Assembly: GCA_019415945.1 (NCBI GenBank)
Contig: DXYF01000016.1
Span: 1 to 64,000 of the forward strand
Direction: 5' to 3'
Source of the DNA: Clostridiales bacterium
Lineage (GTDB): Bacteria; Bacillota; Clostridia; Oscillospirales; Acutalibacteraceae
DNA: 64,000 bases
Shown here: piece after piece, positions 15,524 to 24,694 of the stretch
Layout: each line of letters opens with the position of its first letter
Numbering within the stretch: position 1 is the stretch's first letter
Translations under genes and position numbers: made by a program
Notes under the pieces: model-generated
What the model saw: only the letters and a program-made list of their open reading frames with translations
Databases searched by the model: none
Told to the model about the DNA's origin: nothing

Positions 15524-15552
15524 AGTATATTCTACTTTTTGCAATTTGTCAA
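15524..15552 (-). promoter_or_regulatory. Sigma-A promoter of glnN
   Basis: TTGACA (15552-15547), a 17-base spacer and TATACT (15529-15524) on the minus strand. Transcription would begin near 15517, directly before the leader hairpins. Confidence 0.85.
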
Positions 15553-15705
15553 TAGAAATTTTGAAAAAAATTTAATTTTTGCAAGTTTTATTAAATTTCC
15601 TGCATTTCACATCATATTAATCCATATTTATTGCTTATTTTTTACAATGCGTGCGTATTAGTGAATGTTCGATATAAAATTATTGCATTTTTCTTCATTT
15701 TCCTC
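15553..15705. other. AT-rich middle of the glnN-gltB divergent interval
   Basis: This part of the 508-base interval holds no gene. It is AT-rich with homopolymer runs, and no clear operator was seen. Confidence 0.5.
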
Positions 15706-15735
15706 TTGACAAATTCTATTTTTTCGATTTATAAT
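15706..15735 (+). promoter_or_regulatory. Sigma-A promoter of gltBD
   Basis: TTGACA (15706-15711), an 18-base spacer and TATAAT (15730-15735). The leader to gltB would be about 195 bases long. Confidence 0.8.
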
Positions 15736-15773
15736 ACAGTCACACGCCATATCTGTTATAAGGATATTCAAAA

Positions 15774-15854
15774 ATGCAGGATTTTATAACAAATATTGCA
15801 AATTTACTTTTTTCGGATGCTGACAGCGATCGCTGTAGTAATAAATATAGCTGA
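15774..15854 (+). CDS. Possible 26-residue upstream peptide in the gltB leader
   Basis: ATG at 15774 follows AAGGAT and opens a frame of 26 codons (starting MQDFITNIANLLF, ending with TGA at 15852-15854) within the long gltB leader. It spans the perfect palindrome ACAGC-GATC-GCTGT at 15823-15836. It could be a leader peptide or chance; nothing else supports it. Confidence 0.3.
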   Translation: MQDFITNIANLLFSDADSDRCSNKYS

Positions 15855-15926
15855 TATGTGAATTCACTCTTATCTATAAATAAAGAGTGTGATAGGGCTT
15901 TGCAAAGCCATTGTATCAGGAAAGGA
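15855..15926 (+). promoter_or_regulatory. Hairpins before the gltB ribosome binding site
   Basis: CACTCTT and AAGAGTG (about 15866-15890) can pair around an 11-base loop. TGATA with TATCA (about 15891-15919) encloses GGCTTTGCAAAGCC. No T-run follows, so these may affect translation rather than termination. The ribosome binding site AGGAAAGG comes directly after. Confidence 0.4.
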
Positions 15927-15935
15927 TGATTATTG

Positions 15936-18900
15936 ATGGGACAAACAGAGAACAGACTAACAAAGAACAGTCTTTATTCTCCACGCTTTGAGCATGACAA
16001 CTGCGGAATAGGAGCCGTTGTTAACATTAAAGGTATTAAATCTCACGATACCGTAGCAAACGCTCTTACTATTGTAGAAACACTTGAGCACCGTGCCGGA
16101 AAAGATGCAGAGGGCAAAACGGGCGACGGTGTAGGTATTTTGCTTCAAATTTCCCACAAGTTTTTTAAAAAGGCTGCCAAAGAAATCGGCATAAACCTCC
16201 TTTCCGAAAGAGATTATGCCGTGGGTATGTTCTTCTTTCCTCAAAACGAGCTTGCAAGAAACCAAGCTAAAAAAATGTTTGAAATTATTGCAGACAAAGA
16301 GGGTCTTGAGGTTCTCGGCTGGAGAAATGTTCCCTCCGACACAAACGCTATAGGCAAGCGTGCACTTGACTGTATGCCTGCAATTATGCAGTGCTTTATC
16401 AAGCGTCCGTCGGGAGTGAAGAAAGGTCTTGACTTTGACCGCAAGCTTTATGTAGCACGGCGTGTTTTTGAGCAGAGCAACGAGGACACATATGTTGTTT
16501 CTCTTTCAAGCAGAACGATTGTATATAAGGGAATGTTCCTTGTAGGTGATTTAAGACGATTTTTCCTTGATTTACAGGATGAGGATTATGAATCATCCAT
16601 CGCAATGGTACACTCTCGCTTTTCCACAAATACAAATCCAAGCTGGCAAAGAGCCCATCCTAACAGAATGATTGTTCATAACGGCGAAATCAATACAATC
16701 AGGGGTAATGCCGACAAGATGCTAGCCCGTGAAGAAACTATGCGTTCGGAACATCTCAAGGGCGATCTTGACAAAGTTATCCCTGTTGTAAATACAGAAG
16801 GCTCCGACTCGGCAATGCTTGATAACACGCTTGAATTTCTTGTTATGAGCGGTATGGAGCTTCCGCTTGCAGTTATGATTACAATTCCTGAGCCGTGGGA
16901 TAACAACGGCACGATGTCACAGAAAAAGAGAGATTTTTATCAGTACTATGCGACGATGATGGAGCCGTGGGACGGTCCTGCTTCAATTCTCTTTTCCGAC
17001 GGTGATATTATGGGTGCAGTCCTTGACAGAAACGGTCTGCGTCCGTCAAGATATTATATAACAGATGACGGAAACCTCATTCTTTCATCCGAGGTGGGTG
17101 CTCTTCCCGTTGACCCCTCAAAAATCGTTACAAAAGAGCGTCTTCGTCCGGGCAAAATGCTGCTTGTAGATACTGTTCAGGGTAAGCTGATTGACGACGA
17201 TGAACTCAAAGAGTATTATGCGTCAAAACAGCCCTACGGAGAATGGCTTGACAGCAACCTCGTAAACCTGAAAGATTTAAAAATCCCTAACGCAAAGGTC
17301 GAGGAACATTCCGAAGAGATGAGAAAAAGACTTCAAAAGGCGTTTGGATACACCTACGAAGAGGTTATGACTTCAATTCTGCCTATGGCTAAAAACGGCA
17401 GTGAAGCTATATCTGCAATGGGTATCGACAGCCCTCTTGCCGTGCTTTCAAATGAATCTCAGCCGCTGTTTAATTACTTTAAGCAGCTCTTTGCTCAGGT
17501 TACAAATCCGCCGATAGACGCAATTCGTGAAGAAATCGTAACTTCAACAACCGTATATATCGGCGAGGACGGAAACATTCTTGAGGAAAAGCCCGAAAAC
17601 TGCAAGGTTATGAAAATTCACAACCCGATTTTAACCTCAACCGATATACTAAAGCTTAAAAATATGCATATCAAAGGCTTTAAGGTTGCAGTTATTCCGA
17701 TACTTTACTACAAAAACACAAGACTCTCAAAAGCTATAGAGAGATTATTTATAGAGGCAGACAAGGCTCACAGAGAGGGTGCAAATATCCTTATCCTTTC
17801 GGACCGAGGTGTGGACGAAAACCACCTTGCAATCCCGTCGCTGCTTGCCGTTTCGGCAATCCACCAGCACCTTGTCGCAACTAAGAAAAGAACATCTCTT
17901 GCGATTGTTCTTGAGAGCGGCGAACCGAGAGAGGTGCACCACTTCGCAACCCTGCTCGGCTACGGTGCAAGTGCAATTAACCCGTACCTTGCTCAGGAAA
18001 CAATTCATGAACTTATAAATAACGACCTTCTTGACAAGGACTACTACGCCGCTGTTGACGACTATAACAACGCAGTATTGCACGGCATCGTAAAGATAGC
18101 GTCAAAAATGGGTATCTCAACTATCCAGTCATATCACGGCTCACAGATTTTTGAGGCTATCGGTATAGGTAAAGAGGTAATAGACAAATACTTTACCGGT
18201 ACAGTAAGCAGAATCGGCGGCATTACCATTAAAGATATTGAAGAAAACGCCGATAAACTCCACACATCAGCGTTTGATCCTCTCGGACTCAGCACATCTA
18301 CAGAGCTTGAGTCAAGAGGAAGCCATAAATTCAGAAGCGGTAAAGAGGAACACCTCTATAATCCGCAGACGATTCACACGCTTCAGGCTGCGACACGCAC
18401 AAATGACTATGAACTTTATAAAAAGTATTCTCATTTAATTTCGGAAGAAATGTACCCCGCAAACATCAGAGGACTGCTTGATTTCAAATACACAGACAAC
18501 CCCGTTCCTCTTGACGAGGTTGAAAGCGTTGATTCTATCGTAAAACGATTCAAGACAGGTGCGATGTCTTACGGATCTATCTCGCAGGAGGCACATGAAG
18601 CTCTTGCCATAGCAATGAACAAGCTTCACGGCAAGTCAAACTCGGGCGAGGGCGGTGAAAGCCTTGAAAGACTTGAAACCAAGGGCAAGGCAGAAAACAG
18701 ATGCTCAGCGATAAAGCAGGTTGCTTCGGGCAGATTCGGCGTTACCTCACGCTATCTGACATCGGCCGATGAAATTCAAATCAAAATGGCTCAGGGGGCA
18801 AAGCCCGGCGAGGGCGGACATCTTCCCGGCAAAAAAGTTTATCCGTGGATTGCAAAAACCCGTCACTCAACCCCCTGCGTTTCGCTTATCTCCCCTCCGC

Positions 18901-20480
18901 CGCACCACGATATATACTCTATCGAGGACCTTGCACAGCTTATCTACGACCTTAAAAATGCAAACAGGGACGCAAGAATCTCCGTTAAGCTTGTTTCGGA
19001 AAGCGGCGTAGGAACAATCGCAGCAGGCGTTGCAAAAGCAGGTGCCGGAGTTATCCTCATCTCAGGTTACGACGGCGGTACAGGTGCCGCTCCGCGCAGC
19101 TCTATCTACAATGCAGGTCTGCCGTGGGAACTCGGACTTGCCGAAGCACACCAAACTCTGATTATGAACGATCTGCGTAACAAGGTTGTAATTGAAACCG
19201 ACGGTAAGCTTATGACAGGCCGTGATGTTGCGATTGCCGCAATTTTGGGTGCAGAGGAATACGGCTTTGCAACAGCCCCCCTTGTAACTTTGGGCTGTGC
19301 CATGATGAGAGTTTGCAACCTTGATACTTGTCCGTTCGGCGTTGCAACACAGAATCCCGAGCTTCGCAAGAGATTCATGGGCAAGCCGGAATATGTTATT
19401 AACTTTATGCACTTTGTCGCAGAAGAACTCAGAGAATATATGTCAAAGCTCGGCGTAAAAACAGTAGATGAGCTTGTCGGCAGAATTGACCTTATTAAGC
19501 CGAAAGAGGGCTTAGAGGGCAAGGCGGCAGAAGTTGACCTTTCAAATATTTTGGGATACGACTTTGCAGACGAGAAAATCGAATACTCAAACAAGAGTGA
19601 ATACGACTTCAAGCTCGGCGAAACTGTTGACGAAAGAATTTTACTCAAGGAGTTTAAAACAGCTTTGGCAAGGAAAACTCCCAAAACTATTGAAATTGAT
19701 GTAAAGAACACAGACCGTTCACTCGGAACGATATTCGGTTCGGAAATCACCAAGAAGTACTACAACACCGTTCCCGACGATACATTCAAGGTAATTTGCA
19801 ACGGTTCGGGAGGTCAAAGTTTCGGTGCGTTTATTCCTAACGGACTTACACTTGAACTTGTCGGCGACAGCAACGACTATTTCGGCAAGGGTCTTTCGGG
19901 AGGCAAACTTGTAGTTTATCCTCCGAAGTCTTCAACTTTTAAAGCCGACGAAAATATCATCATCGGCAATGTCGCTCTCTACGGTGCAACAAGCGGAAAG
20001 GCATTTATAAACGGAGTTGCAGGAGAACGCTTCTGTGTAAGAAATTCGGGTGCTACAGCGGTTGTAGAGGGCGTCGGCGATCACGGCTGTGAGTATATGA
20101 CAGGCGGCCGCGTCGTTGTAATCGGCAAAACGGGCAAAAACTTTGCCGCAGGTATGTCGGGCGGTATTGCATATGTTCTTGACGAAAACAGGGATTTGTA
20201 CACAAAGCTCAACAAAGAGATGGTACTGTTCTCCGAGGTTACGGAAAAGTACGAGATTTTGGAGCTTAAAGGACTTATCGAAGAGCATGTAAAGGCAACT
20301 AACTCTGCAAAGGGCAAGGAAATTCTTGAAAACTTCGAGGAATATCTGCCTAAATTCAAGAGAATCATCCCCCACGATTACAAGCGTATGATGACTGCGA
20401 TTGCATCTATGGAAGAAAAGGGCATGAGCAGTGATCAGGCAAAAATCGAAGCATTTTATCAGATCATTCACAGTAAATAA
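15936..20480 (+). CDS. gltB: Glutamate synthase large subunit
   Basis: A 1514-residue enzyme that moves the amide of glutamine to 2-oxoglutarate to give two glutamates. It starts with a short propeptide followed by the class II amidotransferase nucleophile Cys23 in NCGIGAV. The central and FMN-binding synthase domains follow, with GEGGESLERLETKGKAE near residue 905 and GYDGGTGAAPRSSI near 1045. The iron-sulfur cysteines are in the CAMMRVCNLDTCPFG region. The C-terminal GXGXG beta-helix domain has GSGGQSFGAF, GNVALYGATSGKAF and GVGDHGCEYMTGG. Start choice: ATG at 15936 rather than the TTG at 15933. Length is normal. The gene for the small subunit follows 14 bases on. Confidence 0.96.
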   Translation: MGQTENRLTKNSLYSPRFEHDNCGIGAVVNIKGIKSHDTVANALTIVETLEHRAGKDAEGKTGDGVGILLQISHKFFKKAAKEIGINLLSERDYAVGMFFFPQNELARNQAKKMFEIIADKEGLEVLGWRNVPSDTNAIGKRALDCMPAIMQCFIKRPSGVKKGLDFDRKLYVARRVFEQSNEDTYVVSLSSRTIVYKGMFLVGDLRRFFLDLQDEDYESSIAMVHSRFSTNTNPSWQRAHPNRMIVHNGEINTIRGNADKMLAREETMRSEHLKGDLDKVIPVVNTEGSDSAMLDNTLEFLVMSGMELPLAVMITIPEPWDNNGTMSQKKRDFYQYYATMMEPWDGPASILFSDGDIMGAVLDRNGLRPSRYYITDDGNLILSSEVGALPVDPSKIVTKERLRPGKMLLVDTVQGKLIDDDELKEYYASKQPYGEWLDSNLVNLKDLKIPNAKVEEHSEEMRKRLQKAFGYTYEEVMTSILPMAKNGSEAISAMGIDSPLAVLSNESQPLFNYFKQLFAQVTNPPIDAIREEIVTSTTVYIGEDGNILEEKPENCKVMKIHNPILTSTDILKLKNMHIKGFKVAVIPILYYKNTRLSKAIERLFIEADKAHREGANILILSDRGVDENHLAIPSLLAVSAIHQHLVATKKRTSLAIVLESGEPREVHHFATLLGYGASAINPYLAQETIHELINNDLLDKDYYAAVDDYNNAVLHGIVKIASKMGISTIQSYHGSQIFEAIGIGKEVIDKYFTGTVSRIGGITIKDIEENADKLHTSAFDPLGLSTSTELESRGSHKFRSGKEEHLYNPQTIHTLQAATRTNDYELYKKYSHLISEEMYPANIRGLLDFKYTDNPVPLDEVESVDSIVKRFKTGAMSYGSISQEAHEALAIAMNKLHGKSNSGEGGESLERLETKGKAENRCSAIKQVASGRFGVTSRYLTSADEIQIKMAQGAKPGEGGHLPGKKVYPWIAKTRHSTPCVSLISPPPHHDIYSIEDLAQLIYDLKNANRDARISVKLVSESGVGTIAAGVAKAGAGVILISGYDGGTGAAPRSSIYNAGLPWELGLAEAHQTLIMNDLRNKVVIETDGKLMTGRDVAIAAILGAEEYGFATAPLVTLGCAMMRVCNLDTCPFGVATQNPELRKRFMGKPEYVINFMHFVAEELREYMSKLGVKTVDELVGRIDLIKPKEGLEGKAAEVDLSNILGYDFADEKIEYSNKSEYDFKLGETVDERILLKEFKTALARKTPKTIEIDVKNTDRSLGTIFGSEITKKYYNTVPDDTFKVICNGSGGQSFGAFIPNGLTLELVGDSNDYFGKGLSGGKLVVYPPKSSTFKADENIIIGNVALYGATSGKAFINGVAGERFCVRNSGATAVVEGVGDHGCEYMTGGRVVVIGKTGKNFAAGMSGGIAYVLDENRDLYTKLNKEMVLFSEVTEKYEILELKGLIEEHVKATNSAKGKEILENFEEYLPKFKRIIPHDYKRMMTAIASMEEKGMSSDQAKIEAFYQIIHSK

Positions 20481-20494
20481 GGAGGAGAACAGCA

Positions 20495-21979
20495 ATGGGA
20501 AAGCCAACAGGATTTATGGACTATAAACGAGAGGACGCCCCCGCATTCTCCGTAAAAGAACGCATCAAAAATTACGATGAATTTCACACTCCCCTCTCAA
20601 AAGAGGAACAGTCAATTCAGGGTGCCCGCTGTATGGAGTGCGGCGTACCGTTCTGCCAGTCGGGCATGATGATAGGAGGAGCATATTCGGGATGCCCTCT
20701 TAATAATTTGATTCCCGAATGGAACGACCTTATATTTAAAAACAACTGGGAGCAGGCGTACAAGCGTCTTAAACTCACAAACAACTTCCCTGAATTTACA
20801 TCCCGTGTATGTCCCGCTTTGTGCGAAAAAGCCTGCACCTGCGGTGCAAACGGCGACGCCGTTACCGTAAAGGCAAACGAATACGGAATCATTGAAAATG
20901 CCTATATCGAGGGTTTTGCCGCAGCGAACCCTCCAAAGGTAAGAACAGGCAAAAAAATTGCCGTAATCGGCTCGGGTCCCGCGGGACTTGCGGCGGCGGA
21001 TCAGCTCAACAGCAGAGGTCACTTTGTAACCGTATTTGAACGAAGCGACCGCATCGGCGGACTGTTAATGTACGGTATTCCTAATATGAAGCTTGAAAAG
21101 CAGATTATCGACCGCAAGGTTGAGATTATGAAAGAAGAGGGCGTCGAGTTTAAAACAGGAGTAGATGTAGGCAAGGATATAAAGGCTGAACAAATCCTCA
21201 ATGAATTTGACAGGGTTATTCTCGCCTGCGGTGCATCAAATCCGAGAGATATTAAGGCTGAGGGCAGAGATGCAAAAGGCATTTACTTTGCGGTAGATTT
21301 CCTTAAATCAACTACAAAGTCTTTGCTTGACAACGATCTTAAAGAAGGCACATATATTTCCGCCAAGAATAAAAATGTAATGATAATCGGCGGCGGCGAC
21401 ACGGGTAACGACTGCGTGGGAACAAGTATCAGACACGGTGCAAAATCCGTTTTGCAGCTTGAAATGATGCCAAAGCTTCCTGACGAAAGAGCCGAGAATA
21501 ATCCGTGGCCGGAGTGGCCGAGAGTCTGCAAAACAGATTACGGTCAGGAGGAAGCCATAGAGGTATTCGGAAACGACCCCAGAGTATATCAAACAACCGT
21601 CAAGGAGTTTGTCAAGGACAAAAACGGTAATCTTAAGGGTGCCGTGCTTGTAAAACTTGAGCCTGTAAAGGATAAAAAGACAGGCAGAATGATAATGAAA
21701 GAGATTGAGGGCACCGAGTACAGTGTGGATGTTGAGCTTGTGCTTATTGCCGCAGGATTTCTCGGAAGCGAAAGCTATGTAACAAAAGCTTTCGGCGTTG
21801 AAACAAACGAAAGAACAAATGTAAAAACAGCTGACGGTTCTTTTAAAACCAATGTTAAAAATGTTTTTGCCGCAGGAGATATGCACAGAGGTCAGTCGCT
21901 TGTTGTGTGGGCTATCCGTGAGGGCAGAGATGTTGCAAAAGAGGTTGACGAGAGTCTTATGGGATATACAAATCTTTAA
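20495..21979 (+). CDS. gltD: Glutamate synthase small subunit
   Basis: A 494-residue flavoprotein that passes electrons from NAD(P)H to GltB. The N-terminal cysteines CMECGVPFC and CPALCEKACTCG bind iron-sulfur clusters. GSGPAGLAAADQL near residue 160 binds FAD and GGGDTGNDCVG near residue 300 binds NAD(P)H. The C-terminal VFAAGDMHRGQSLVVWAI is the usual FAD contact. The ribosome binding site is GGAGGAG. It shares the gltB transcript and ends before a strong terminator. Confidence 0.96.
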   Translation: MGKPTGFMDYKREDAPAFSVKERIKNYDEFHTPLSKEEQSIQGARCMECGVPFCQSGMMIGGAYSGCPLNNLIPEWNDLIFKNNWEQAYKRLKLTNNFPEFTSRVCPALCEKACTCGANGDAVTVKANEYGIIENAYIEGFAAANPPKVRTGKKIAVIGSGPAGLAAADQLNSRGHFVTVFERSDRIGGLLMYGIPNMKLEKQIIDRKVEIMKEEGVEFKTGVDVGKDIKAEQILNEFDRVILACGASNPRDIKAEGRDAKGIYFAVDFLKSTTKSLLDNDLKEGTYISAKNKNVMIIGGGDTGNDCVGTSIRHGAKSVLQLEMMPKLPDERAENNPWPEWPRVCKTDYGQEEAIEVFGNDPRVYQTTVKEFVKDKNGNLKGAVLVKLEPVKDKKTGRMIMKEIEGTEYSVDVELVLIAAGFLGSESYVTKAFGVETNERTNVKTADGSFKTNVKNVFAAGDMHRGQSLVVWAIREGRDVAKEVDESLMGYTNL

Positions 21980-22027
21980 TCAGCTTAATTAACAAAACTT
22001 GCTGTTTTTAATCCTTCTTAATATTTT

Positions 22028-22070
22028 AAAAGCAAATGCTTTGCCAAACGGCAGGGCATTTGCTTTTTTT
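22028..22070 (+). terminator. Intrinsic terminator of gltBD
   Basis: AAAGCAAATGC pairs with GCATTTGCTTT, with inner TGCC/GGCA pairs, followed by a run of seven T. Confidence 0.88.
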
Positions 22071-22084
22071 GTTTAAAAACAAGA

Positions 22085-22142
22085 GCGTATTTGCCAACGC
22101 ATTACAAAAGCACAAAAGCTAAAGTTAATGCGGCAAATACGC
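22085..22142 (-). terminator. Terminator-like long hairpin after the dockerin gene
   Basis: GCGTATTTGCC (22085-22095) pairs with GGCAAATACGC (22132-22142), extended by CGCATTA/TAATGCG. On the minus strand TCTTGTTTTT follows. Confidence 0.65.
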
Positions 22143-22173
22143 CTTAAAATTTTATACTATATTAAATTAAAAA

Positions 22174-23094
22174 TTACACCTCAAAAGTATTGTAAATTTG
22201 ATATTGGGGACTGAAATACCACATGTAGGTACTTGAATATAAACAATTGTTTTCGTTTTCAGACATAAGCACGGATTCATATCTTACTAAGTTAGAATCA
22301 ACTGTCTTTACTATTCTTATATTATCTCCCTCTACAAGCGGATCCGCCCCCACAAGCTTATCCAAATCCCCGTTGCCAAACTGAGTAACCGAATCTACAA
22401 TGTATTTTTGCATATATGTCGCGCTTTTTATTGACGCCCCGTAAACATCTTCACCATCAATACATGACAGCATCTTTTGTGATGAGTTAAATTCTATTGA
22501 TTCAGCAATATATTTTTGCAGATATGTGACATCAAGGACATTTAACTCACTGTCGCCGCTGAAATCGCCGTATACCGTGTTATACTTGCAAAGAGCGTCA
22601 TATGTATTTCTCATTTTTATGTACACATGGTGAACGAGCTGTTCATCTCCGCTGTAATACGCAGTTTTTGCGTCGGTAATAAGCTGCTGCACTTCGCTCC
22701 AAAGTTCATCGCTGTAATAACCGTCATCGTTGTTTTCATGTATGAACAGGTAATACATATATTTTAATTCACCTTTTTCGACATACATCGTTGATGAAAC
22801 TTCAAACATATCCGCATATGCCTGCTCAAGCTGAGAAGCAGTTGTTATTGTGCGAGACCTTGCATCTTCCACGGCAATCGCCATTCTCTGCTTTGAATCT
22901 TCCGTCCAATCCGGATATGTCTTATTCATTATCGGCTCCGGATCAGCAAAAGTGTAATAACATGCGTCAACAAAATACATAAAATCTTTGTATTCCTTAT
23001 CTGTTATCGGCTCATCTGAACCCTGCGCAAATGCAGAAATAACCGAAAACACCGTCAATACTATTGCAATCGCTGTTGATAATATTTTTTTCAT
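22174..23094 (-). CDS. Secreted protein with a degenerate dockerin-like domain
   Basis: A 306-residue protein beginning with a signal peptide (MKKILSTAIAIVLTVFSVISAFA). Residues 30-175 are acidic and helical with no recognised domain. Residues 178-240 look like a type I dockerin. The first calcium loop and helix are clear (GDFSGDSELNVLDVTYLQKYI) and the second is degenerate (DGEDVYGASIKSATYMQKYI). Unusually, about 60 further residues follow the dockerin. Dockerins bind cohesins of a scaffoldin, so the protein may join a multi-enzyme complex on the cell surface; no catalytic domain is seen. The gene stands alone between terminators. Confidence 0.7.
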   Translation of the reverse strand: MKKILSTAIAIVLTVFSVISAFAQGSDEPITDKEYKDFMYFVDACYYTFADPEPIMNKTYPDWTEDSKQRMAIAVEDARSRTITTASQLEQAYADMFEVSSTMYVEKGELKYMYYLFIHENNDDGYYSDELWSEVQQLITDAKTAYYSGDEQLVHHVYIKMRNTYDALCKYNTVYGDFSGDSELNVLDVTYLQKYIAESIEFNSSQKMLSCIDGEDVYGASIKSATYMQKYIVDSVTQFGNGDLDKLVGADPLVEGDNIRIVKTVDSNLVRYESVLMSENENNCLYSSTYMWYFSPQYQIYNTFEV

Positions 23095-23235
23095 AGATAT
23101 CCCTCTTTCTTATACTAAAAATTATGGGAGTTTATAAATCACCTCTTCATCGTCATATTACCATAATTTTCCTAAAATGTAAATGCATTTTCTCTTTTTT
23201 GTATAATTATATAATTTATTGCTTTTTACCAAAAA

Positions 23236-23277
23236 ACAGCACCGCACGGTATTCTTTTTACTACCGTGCGGTGCTGT
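23236..23277 (-). terminator. Intrinsic terminator of the aspS-gatCAB operon
   Basis: A perfect 16-pair stem, ACAGCACCGCACGGTA with its complement, and a run of T on the minus strand directly after gatB. Confidence 0.92.
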
Positions 23278-23281
23278 AAAA

Positions 23282-24694
23282 TCAGCTTATCAATTCTTTA
23301 ATTTTCTGTTCTGCTGCGGCTGCGTCTGCCTTGCCTCTACTGTTCTTCATAACAAAGCCAACCATTGCTTTGATTGCCTTTTCTTTGCCGTTTTTATAAT
23401 CGTCAACGGCTTTTGGGTTGCTCTCAACCGCCTGTTTGCAAAGCTCAAGAAGTGCATTTTCATCAAGTCCGCCCATATCGCTCTCGCTGATAAAATCAAG
23501 GGCACCCTTGCCGCTGTCAAGCATTTTTTCAAGCGTTGATTTTGCAAGATTATTGCGGATTTTTCCGCTGTCAAGCAGCTTTACAAGCTCGTTTAGCTGA
23601 TCAGGAGAAACCGAAACATCAAAAACTTCTTTGTCCGCCTCTGTTTCAAGCCTGCTGAAAATTTGTCCGATAATAAAGTTTGAAACGGTTTTTGCCGACT
23701 TTACACCGTCAATCGCCTTGTCAAAATACTGGCTGATATTTCTGTATTTTGTGAGAAGCTGAGCATCCTTTTCGGGAATTGCAAGCTCCTGCACATATCG
23801 TCTGCACTTTTCTGCGGGAAGCTCGGGAAGCGACTTGCGAATCTCCTCGACCTCCTGCTTTGACACATTGATTGTAACAAGATCAGGGTCACGGAAATAA
23901 CGGTAATCGTGAGCGTCTTCCTTGCTTCTCATCGAGGAAGTCGTGTTGGTAGCGTCATCATAACGCAGGGTTTCCTGCACGACCTCACCGCCGCTCTCAA
24001 TCAAATCGACCTGACGCTCATACTCATATTCCATCGCCTTGCAGATATTGTTGATTGAGTTCATATTTTTAATCTCGGTACGGGTACCGAACTTTTCGCT
24101 GCCCTCCGGTCTTACCGAAATATTTACATCGCACCTCATCGAGCCCTCCTGCATTTTGCAGTCGGAAATTCCGATGTATCTCATAACCTGCTGGAGCTTT
24201 TCGACATACTCCCTTGCCTCGTCGATTGAACGGATATCAGGTTCGGAAACTATTTCGATAAGCGGTACGCCGCCGCGGTTATAGTCAACATAAGTATCTC
24301 CGTGCTGATGAATAAGCTTTCCTGCGTCCTCTTCAATGTGAATATGATGAAGTCTGATTTTTCTGCCGTTAGAAAGCTCAACGTATCCGCCTATTGAAAG
24401 CGGTGCGTAAAGCTGGCTTATCTGATACGCCTTTGAAAGGTCGGGATAGCAGTAGTTTTTTCTGTCCATTTTTGAAACTTCGGCAATCTCGCCGTGAGTA
24501 GCAAGACCTGCCATAATGGCATAACGCACAGCCTGACGGTTGAGCTTGGGCAGTGTGCCGGGAAGTCCTATGCAGACAGGGCAGCAATGTGTATTGGGTT
24601 CGCCGCCGAACTGCGTTGTACAGCCGCAAAAAATCTTTGTCTTTGTAGACAGCTCAATATGGGTTTCAAAACCCGCAACTAATTCATATTTCAC
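23282..24694 (-). CDS. gatB: Asp-tRNA(Asn)/Glu-tRNA(Gln) amidotransferase subunit B
   Basis: A 470-residue subunit that binds the misacylated tRNA and phosphorylates it before amidation. The opening YELVAGFETHIELSTKTKIFCGC with the cysteines, VCIGLPGTLP, and the PLIEIVSEPDIRS segment are family signatures. The tail from about residue 320 is the helical and YqeY-like tRNA-binding part. It overlaps gatA by four bases (ATGA). It is the last gene of the aspS-gatC-gatA-gatB operon and ends just before a perfect terminator. Length is normal. Confidence 0.96.
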   Translation of the reverse strand: MKYELVAGFETHIELSTKTKIFCGCTTQFGGEPNTHCCPVCIGLPGTLPKLNRQAVRYAIMAGLATHGEIAEVSKMDRKNYCYPDLSKAYQISQLYAPLSIGGYVELSNGRKIRLHHIHIEEDAGKLIHQHGDTYVDYNRGGVPLIEIVSEPDIRSIDEAREYVEKLQQVMRYIGISDCKMQEGSMRCDVNISVRPEGSEKFGTRTEIKNMNSINNICKAMEYEYERQVDLIESGGEVVQETLRYDDATNTTSSMRSKEDAHDYRYFRDPDLVTINVSKQEVEEIRKSLPELPAEKCRRYVQELAIPEKDAQLLTKYRNISQYFDKAIDGVKSAKTVSNFIIGQIFSRLETEADKEVFDVSVSPDQLNELVKLLDSGKIRNNLAKSTLEKMLDSGKGALDFISESDMGGLDENALLELCKQAVESNPKAVDDYKNGKEKAIKAMVGFVMKNSRGKADAAAAEQKIKELIS

